Assembly: GCA_016165875.1 (NCBI GenBank)
Contig: JABBOT010000012.1
Location: forward strand, 6,789,534-6,853,533
Origin: Acanthopleura granulata
Lineage: Eukaryota; Mollusca; Polyplacophora; Chitonida; Chitonidae
Length of the DNA: 64,000 nucleotides
Direction of reading: 5' to 3'
The translations under genes were made by a program, and so were the position numbers. Shown here one piece after another: positions 58,501-64,000 of this stretch; the first letter of the stretch is position 1; the number at the start of each line of letters is the position of its first letter. The notes beneath the pieces are model-generated. The model was given only the letters and a program-made list of their open reading frames with translations. It was not told where the DNA came from and made no database searches.

Positions 58501-61500
58501 ACATATTGATATATATTAATAAATTTTCAAACCTATACAATTTATTCAGAGGCATGTGTGGTGGATTCTGATCATAAAAGCACGGATAAGCTGCGTTCTA
58601 TAGTGCACCAATATCACGCTATGAATATATGGCTTTTGGCCATGTTTGTACCCTGCAGAAGTTATCTCTTCTGGTATACCCTTTAGGCACGTGTAAGCAA
58701 GGCAATGGGAAGACGTCACTGGCGTCTTCCACTTTGATAGTTTTGTCAAATGACGCATCAGTTTTGACAGAATATTGAACGGAAGGCCGAAACTTCCATC
58801 TGTTAACTGTGGAGAGTAGTTCAGCCTATTCTATAGGCTAACCGATATCTGGTCATAAAATAACAAAAGCATGTTCAAGTGAGGGACGTCATTATCTGTC
58901 AAATGCCAGCAGCTGATTCCTCGAGCTGACAAATCATGATGATCCATTCTTCAACATGCAACAATTGTATAATGCTTAATATCAGCGAGTTAAAACGAGT
59001 AATAATAATGATACGTGCCAATATTGAATATGGAGATATGTTGACCTTGTTCTACCTTTTTGACATACTGAAACATGATTATCTTCCTTTGGGTAGATCT
59101 GTTTTCAACTATGCAACATATTTGTAGGACAACGGTTTCGCATGTTTCTGTATATTATAGTTTGCGGACCAGTCACAAGAGCTGATAATGCAACTACAAC
59201 GGAGGCTGCGACTGGGGCGGCAGAAACGACCACCGCTGCGGGAGAGACACCACCTCAAGCGGCGGATGCCTCAAACACCACAGCGGCGAGTGCCTCAAAC
59301 ACCACAGCGGCGAGTGCCCCAAACACCACAGCGGCGAACACCGCGAACACAACGGAGTCTGCAGCTCCAAGGACCACATCAGCAGGTATATATATGTCTG
59401 CCATATCACTGATACAACTCGTTATCTAACTAATGTCAACTACCTCTGAGGGTGGCAAGAATTTAGTGTAGAACGATTCAAGTTGTGTAACTATTTTGTT
59501 AAAGAAGTCTTTAAATAAACAACAGAAAAGTGGCACAGTTTTATGGTAAAATGTGAAAGAAAAGTATCCTGTACAGCGCAATGGAACGAAATAGAAATTT
59601 CCTTTTGAAATGAGATATTAAGCTTGATGAAATGAAAAGAAAATTGATGTTGGATTATCCCCCCTTAGAATCACAGTGACTTCTTATTGACACATGTCAT
59701 ATCATCTCAAAACGCAGCAGCTTTGCAGATAAAATAAAAGTTGGAATCTGCAAAGAAGTAACTGCATAAGGAATTATAACGATTTTCTGACTGTAAACGT
59801 ACATTGGCATGTATGTGGAGACCTGTGATGCCTTCATGTCAATGAATTCATTATCCAGATACTATATATGGACTTGTCCCACATCAAGCTTACCACGTGA
59901 TATCCGGGGGAGAAAACTCGATCTTGATATTTTCGGCTTTAATGGGTCTGTGGGCGGTTCAGCTTGTGGAAAATATTAGTTTAAACAGAGAAAGCTACAG
60001 TGTTTAGATTTTATAGATCAAAGGCTAAATAACAAATTTAAGCAGCTTTCTTCTTAAATGCATCTGACAGAGCGCCCTGCACAGAGCAGGCTTGCATTAA
60101 TTCAAATATCGATTTTAGAGGGCACGCAGGCTTCTTCCTGGATGTAGCTTACGCATATTTTGGTATATCGATTTTTATTTTTAAGAGTGTTTGTTTTATG
60201 CAGGACATCGGGCAGAGTTATTTTGATACATCGACGCACTTTTAGCATTTAAAATAGATATGGTAATTTGGTTTTCATGTTGACCGTTAGATGTGCATAC
60301 TGAGGAAAATTATCTAATTAAGGATTTATCTAAGGATGTAAGGATATATATGCTTAGATATTCAGTAAGGCCACGGTATTACACTGTACTAACTGGGTGG
60401 CCTGTAACAGGTGGCGATTAGTTCCTATGTCAGATCATGGAAAAACGAACAGACCAATGTACACTAATGTTTCTTGACAGGGACAGAAACAAATGCCAAA
60501 TACTTTCTCTTAGCATTTCTCGATAGAAAATATCAAGAGAGACAAACAGATATAACATTTAAATTCAGGCTTCAAGATGTCTGTATCATGACTTCACATC
60601 TTTCTCAATCTGAGCACCCAGGTCACTCGGTGACATCTTTGTGAAACTCTTTCTCCACAAACATAGTAAAACATAGCCGCATACTTTTATGCACTTTATG
60701 AGTTATATTTGCATGGAAAGAAGAGAAAACAAGTATATTCAGTGCTACAGGACTGATCTTGGTTGTCATTTACTGCTTCTCTTTACTCATCTGTGTCCTG
60801 TAAGGTTTACTATTCACGCGTTCACTCGGTTCTTTTTTGCTGATATACATTTTTGGATATTCGTGATGCGATTTTCGAACTTGAACGTCCATTATAGTTG
60901 ACGAATGGTATACGAATGTGTGTTATTATACCTACAGATATAACAAAAACTAACTCCGAATTAGTTTTTCGTCAGTTTTAACTACGAATTTCCATTTACT
61001 TAACCTGGTTGTCAGGTGAGAGGCCAGATGCAGCTCTATATGTGATTAAACACAACGACGAGGTCTGTCTGTTGGCCACGATGAATACCTCTATCCGGAT
61101 CTCATATGAGGCCACCGGGGAGTTTAATCAGGTGAGTATGGCTGTACTCATTCCGGATTCAGTGGCACATGGAATTTGCCATAATCCGAGTTAGTGAGCG
61201 GCGTCTGAAAATGTCTTTACCCCTTTATTCAATACACCTCACTGTGCCATGATGTTAATGAAGATTTCCGAGACAACTTCCCGCGATACACTTCTTGCCT
61301 TTGAACTTTAACGGGATTTCTTGCACCATGAAAAACTCCTCCACGCACTGTCTTAATGCATATGCTGCATTGCTCATTGGATAATATTTTTCTCTGTTTG
61401 ATTGTAGCCACAAGTGATGGACTTTTTTGCAATCATTATTGTTATAGTTAATGCCTGCAAACTTACCTGGCAATACCTCAGCACACTTCAGCTAACCTCT

Positions 61501-64000
61501 ACCCGTCACCACCGTTTTTTGTGTGCCTGAGTCTTGGATACAAAATCGAATTATTGCTTTTATACCTATACACACCTACTATGAGTAGTCATAGTACTTT
61601 CATGGCCTACGACAAACCGAATGAAATATAATACAACCTAATTCTTGCAACTCCTCGGATAGGACAAATCAAATTGAGCGAACATCATCCCTACTATAGT
61701 CGAAAGATGATATAGAACTGTTTGGTGATTGTCTCCAGATTTTGATGAAAATTCGATTTATAAACAACAACACTGACAGCGTCGGCGAAATGTAATGCTC
61801 CAAAACTGTCTCCTCTGAGCGACATCAAGGTCGGTTTAGCTGTCCTCAAGCCTAGGTAGAGGCATACTGCCACCCTGATCTCCAATCAATAGTCGTATTT
61901 TATGGTCGTCGCGTGCTCTTCCAGCTACCCTACACCATGACGTTCTTGCATGGAAGATGACGCACGTTCTCGGCCAGTTGTATCATAATACATCACCTAC
62001 AGAATTATGATTGTGTCCTCGGACCCCACACTATTTGCTTTTCAGAGAATATAAGAATTCTCGTAATCCGCACACTAAATGGTTTTGTTTTCAACAGCAC
62101 CCCAATCCATCCCTTGGACCATATAATATAAACATTTTATTGTCGTTACCAAACCCAACGTCTCCCTAATCTTCGCGATGAAGATTGTGTAAACGAGTAT
62201 AAAGATACATGTAGACAATGATTGTATTGCCTTTATTGAGTACGGCGTAAAACACCAATCAAATAAATCAAATAAATAAATATTACCTTTATTAATGTGA
62301 TATACGCTTTTCAACTCAGATACAAGAATAATATCCTACAGATATGTAGCAATATGCTACAAGATTAGCGTAAGTTTAACCGACGTGTAATTGATATGAA
62401 TTGTGAAAAATTCTGTCTTCTTTGACAGAGCATCGCTAACACTGTCCCAGTTATGATTGGATCGGACGCGGACCCCTTCGAGAGCAAGTGTGCGGAGAAT
62501 GAAATGGACACAGCCAGTCTGGTGTTAACCTGGGCAATGGGAACTTTCCGGCTGCTGCTAAATTTCACCGTGCAGGTAACACATGAATATCTAGGGTGTA
62601 AAAAAGTGTACAATAAATTGATAGTTAGTCTAGCACTGGGTCATATACATATCTTTTGTTCGTTTACATTCCCTTCCCCCGACATATAATGCAAGAGAAT
62701 TTAGCAATTAGTTATGTACACCCGTCCATTTGTGTGTCGTAACTTCTCTTACACTTTTCAACCGATTTTCATAAAACTTGTGTTTTATGTGTGTAATGTT
62801 TTTTAGCCTATTCCGTGAATTACAGTGTATTTTCCAAATTATGGGCGCTTGAAAACAGAATTTGGAATTAAATGGAATGAAACCTTTTCAACTGAGCTCC
62901 TCCTATATTCACAATGGATTTTTATGAAACTTGACAGATGCACTAGGTACAGTACGTACATGTGCATATTGTTTGTATATGAGCATCTTGTTTGCTTTTT
63001 GTTGAGGTTTGTGGAGGACTCACTCCGCGAATTATTTTCCAAGTTATCGTCTTTTAAAAACAGAAGTTATTTTAAGATTGGAGTTCTATTAAATGAGGCC
63101 GCGTCATTTCATTGTCTCCTTACATTCTGAGCGGATGTTCATGAAACTTGACAGATGTATATTTGGGATAATTTGTAGCGGTGATGTGCATGAACTTTTT
63201 ATTGTTCCACTCCCTGAATTATTTTCTAGTTGTCCTTTGAGGATTCCCGCCATTGTCCTCCATGAATTTTAAGCCGAACTTGGAACAATATATAGAAATG
63301 CATGAGTCCCTTTTTTTCTATGGTTCTGTATTCCGTGAAATATTTTCATGTTGTCGTCGTCTCAAGATTTGAACTGGCATAAATTGAAACTTTGCCAACA
63401 TCTGTTTTCTCGGTCGGTCTTCCTGAAACTTTTGGTTCCATTTCGTGATTTATTCCAAAGATATTACCATCTGAAGATAGAATGTTCATGGACTTATATG
63501 AAGTGAGACCTTGTCAACGCAACTACTCCTAAAGTACCGAAGCGCATGATTTTCACGAAACTTGGAAAACTGAAAGGGAACAATAGTGGGGATACGCCTT
63601 CTGCTGATGGCCCTTACCTGGAGTGGAGGGCATTTTGTAACGAATATGTGAAGATGTATTTTGTAGGCCTCTGTTTAGTCCTGCAAATATCCATCAGTTC
63701 GTTTAGTATTCCTTTGCTTCTTAAATGCTAACCTCGACACAATACTTCACCAGTGTGAAGATTTGTACATGAACGAAACAACCGCACCTGCAGGTGTAAA
63801 AATTCCTGGAAGTAATCCAAACTTGCAGCCGTAGTCACTGATAAAGCTGAGCTTGTGCGTTACGTTTGTTGGTTTTTATCCCTTGTCGTTTGATTAGGTG
63901 CAACTTGTGAACTAGCATGGTTTAGCATTTCCTACGGATTTAATTTAATCGTTTAGAACATTCATTGTGTCTTTCTGTCATCAGCGTTTCCGCCATCCAC
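51969..64000 (+). CDS. LAMP-family lysosomal membrane glycoprotein, 3' partial
   Basis: Exons 51969-52017, 59161-59385, 61016-61131, 62429-62575 and probably 63985 onward join in phase; 179 codons are certain. MAVWPGIAYLLICVTIVCG is a signal peptide, with cleavage likely near A24 (VTRA|DNATT). Residues about 25-91 are a Thr/Ala/Pro-rich mucin-like hinge with repeated NTT N-glycosylation sites. ALYVIKHNDEVCLLATMN (98-115) matches the opening of the LAMP luminal domain (x-Y-x-V-x3-N-x2-C-L-L-A). C151 and LVLTWAMGTFRLLLNFTV (161-178) match its second Cys and C-x-n-L-x-L-x(W/F)-x3-G-x-x-L-x-L-x-F-T core. C109 and C151 would form the first conserved disulfide. LAMPs line late endosomes and lysosomes. 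The membrane span and the GY-x-x-hydrophobic sorting tail must lie beyond the window. LAMP1, LAMP2 or an invertebrate-specific type cannot be told apart. Confidence 0.85.
55556..55916 (-). repeat. second tRNA-derived SINE family, near full length
   Basis: On the minus strand the element begins gttagcggaagtagctcagc and ggggaggtacgagattcc, a tRNA-like head with an A-box region. The body follows (tttccggttgtcactg, aacttgccaatggtcggtgg), then gtttgagtacgagaagtcaa and an (ATAA)n tail. On the plus strand the tail appears as the (TTTA)n tract at 55556-55596. Only the short ttgagtacg tail motif is shared with the main SINE. Confidence 0.8.
57440..57600 (+). repeat. dispersed repeat R1, copy 6
   Basis: gaagtatttatacg, aataaaaccgtaagtgagtt, aacttgatcagaggcagg, atttcaccagttacgtgaga, ccacttgctaaccactgc, gctgctgtatatcgtc follow the R1 block order with higher divergence. 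Confidence 0.65.
58087..58330 (-). other. orphan exon-like open frame (weak)
   Basis: A minus-strand frame of about 80 codons reads KIWGPFCNRRCEDLLKN, later WPFLSAGLPGNGIPLYVLDD, and ends in a stop. Composition is coding-like and a gtgcag|GTGAAG acceptor-like site precedes it, but there is no ATG and no partner exon was found. It lies inside LAMP intron 1 on the opposite strand. It could be a terminal exon, a gene relic or chance. Confidence 0.22.
59161..59385 (+). CDS. LAMP-family exon 2 (mucin-like hinge)
   Basis: Acceptor ctgtatattatag|TTTGCGG; the first two bases complete the split codon to GTT (Val17). It encodes the Thr/Ala-rich hinge. An in-frame 24-bp repeat (gcctcaaacaccacagcggc then gagt) occupies 59268-59363, giving repeated NTTAASA(S/P) octapeptides. 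Donor AGCAG|GTATAT, phase 1. Confidence 0.8.
59268..59363 (+). repeat. 24-bp coding repeat in LAMP hinge
   Basis: Four units at 59268, 59292, 59316 and 59340. Units 1 and 2 are identical, unit 3 has two differences (cccc for cctc and aac for agt at its end), and unit 4 is diverged. Each unit adds one NTT sequon. Confidence 0.9.
59386..61015 (+). other. LAMP-family intron 2
   Basis: 1.63 kb, AT-rich, no repeat or exon recognised. Confidence 0.6.
61016..61131 (+). CDS. LAMP-family exon 3
   Basis: Acceptor cctggttgtcag|GTGAGAGG, donor AATCAG|GTGAGT. Encodes GERPDAALYVIKHNDEVCLL then ATMNTSIRISYEATGEFNQ: the first strand pair of the LAMP domain, with C109. Confidence 0.85.
61132..62428 (+). other. 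LAMP-family intron 3
   Basis: 1.3 kb with no exon seen; contains a short SINE tail. Confidence 0.6.
62228..62281 (+). repeat. severely truncated SINE tail
   Basis: tattgagtacggcgtaaaac, accaatcaaataaatc and aaataaataaata: only the last 54 bases of the main SINE family, but almost undiverged. Confidence 0.85.
62429..62575 (+). CDS. LAMP-family exon 4
   Basis: Acceptor ctgtcttctttgacag|AGC, donor GTGCAG|GTAACA, 49 codons, phase 0 at both ends. It encodes the segment with C151 and LVLTWAMGTFRLLLNFT. Confidence 0.85.
62576..63984 (+). other. LAMP-family intron 4
   Basis: 1.41 kb, mostly occupied by the degenerate array at 62740-63600. Confidence 0.6.
62740..63600. repeat. degenerate tandem array
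   Basis: The core (tt)ttcatgaaactt(g) recurs in direct orientation near 62769, 62921, 63138, 63427 and 63553, twice followed by gacagatg. Companion words also recur: gtgaattac/cgaattatttt/tgaattatttt, tttccaaattat/ttccaagttatcgtc/tctagttgtcc, gatgtgcat and caacgcaactactcctaaag. Units seem to be about 130-290 bases and have indels. I recall similar arrays in bivalve DNA. Confidence 0.65.
63985..64000 (+). CDS. LAMP-family exon 5 start (putative, cut by window edge)
   Basis: tgtgtctttctgtcatcag is a strong acceptor; the 16 bases after it read RFRHP in the phase 0 required by exon 4. Too short to confirm by homology. Confidence 0.4.

Larger units (their letters stand above)
52018..59160 (+). 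other. LAMP-family intron 1
   Basis: 7.14 kb. Contains the second SINE family, R1 copy 6 and an orphan minus-strand exon-like frame, listed separately. No extra LAMP exon is needed, because the exon 1 and exon 2 phases match directly. Confidence 0.7.

Noticed and set aside
59188..59412. Frames in the other phase and strand over the LAMP hinge exon
   Set aside because: They are shadows of the 24-bp coding repeat. Only the frame that splices in phase with the signal-peptide exon and the LAMP-domain exon is supported.

Overview
The window looks like nuclear DNA from a lophotrochozoan animal, most probably a mollusc. It is AT-rich, with long introns and GT-AG splice sites. It carries many copies of a tRNA-derived SINE whose tail (gagtacggcgtaaaac followed by caaataaataaat) I associate with molluscs and their relatives. 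That assignment is inference from repeat style and gene content; no search was run.

Two conserved multi-exon genes can be assembled with consistent splice phases. (1) LCLAT1-like, 8678-20858, plus strand, six coding exons, 377 aa: an ER lysophospholipid/lysocardiolipin acyltransferase with the NHx4D and FPEGT motifs. (2) A LAMP-family (lysosome-associated membrane glycoprotein) gene starting at 51969, plus strand: a signal peptide, a Thr/Ala-rich N-glycosylated mucin-like hinge and the first part of a LAMP luminal domain. It runs off the right edge.

Between them lie four long, apparently intronless open frames in alternating orientation: 29516-31117 (+), 34615-35511 (-), 42275-43090 (+) and 47809-48636 (-). 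I recognise none of them. The two minus-strand proteins are clearly diverged paralogues: both carry an RC-x2-FPC block and the C-terminal signature W-x-TNYG-x-PVP-x-RR. This lineage-restricted-looking cluster is the most interesting content of the window.

The rest is repeat-rich non-coding DNA: a T/G-rich degenerate simple repeat at the left edge (1-960), two tRNA-derived SINE families, a third dispersed repeat of about 110-175 bp with six copies (called R1 here), two minisatellites (27-bp unit in LCLAT1 intron 4; 29-bp unit with an 87-bp higher-order period downstream of LCLAT1), a 55-60 bp inverted repeat at 27.7 kb, a 186-bp tandem duplication just upstream of the 42.3 kb ORF, and a degenerate array in the last LAMP intron visible here. 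A promoter-like cluster of CRE, CCAAT, E2F-like and YY1-like sites lies at 39.24-39.40 kb with no gene attached. I found no rRNA, free-standing tRNA gene, CRISPR array, prokaryotic operon or intact transposase or reverse transcriptase.
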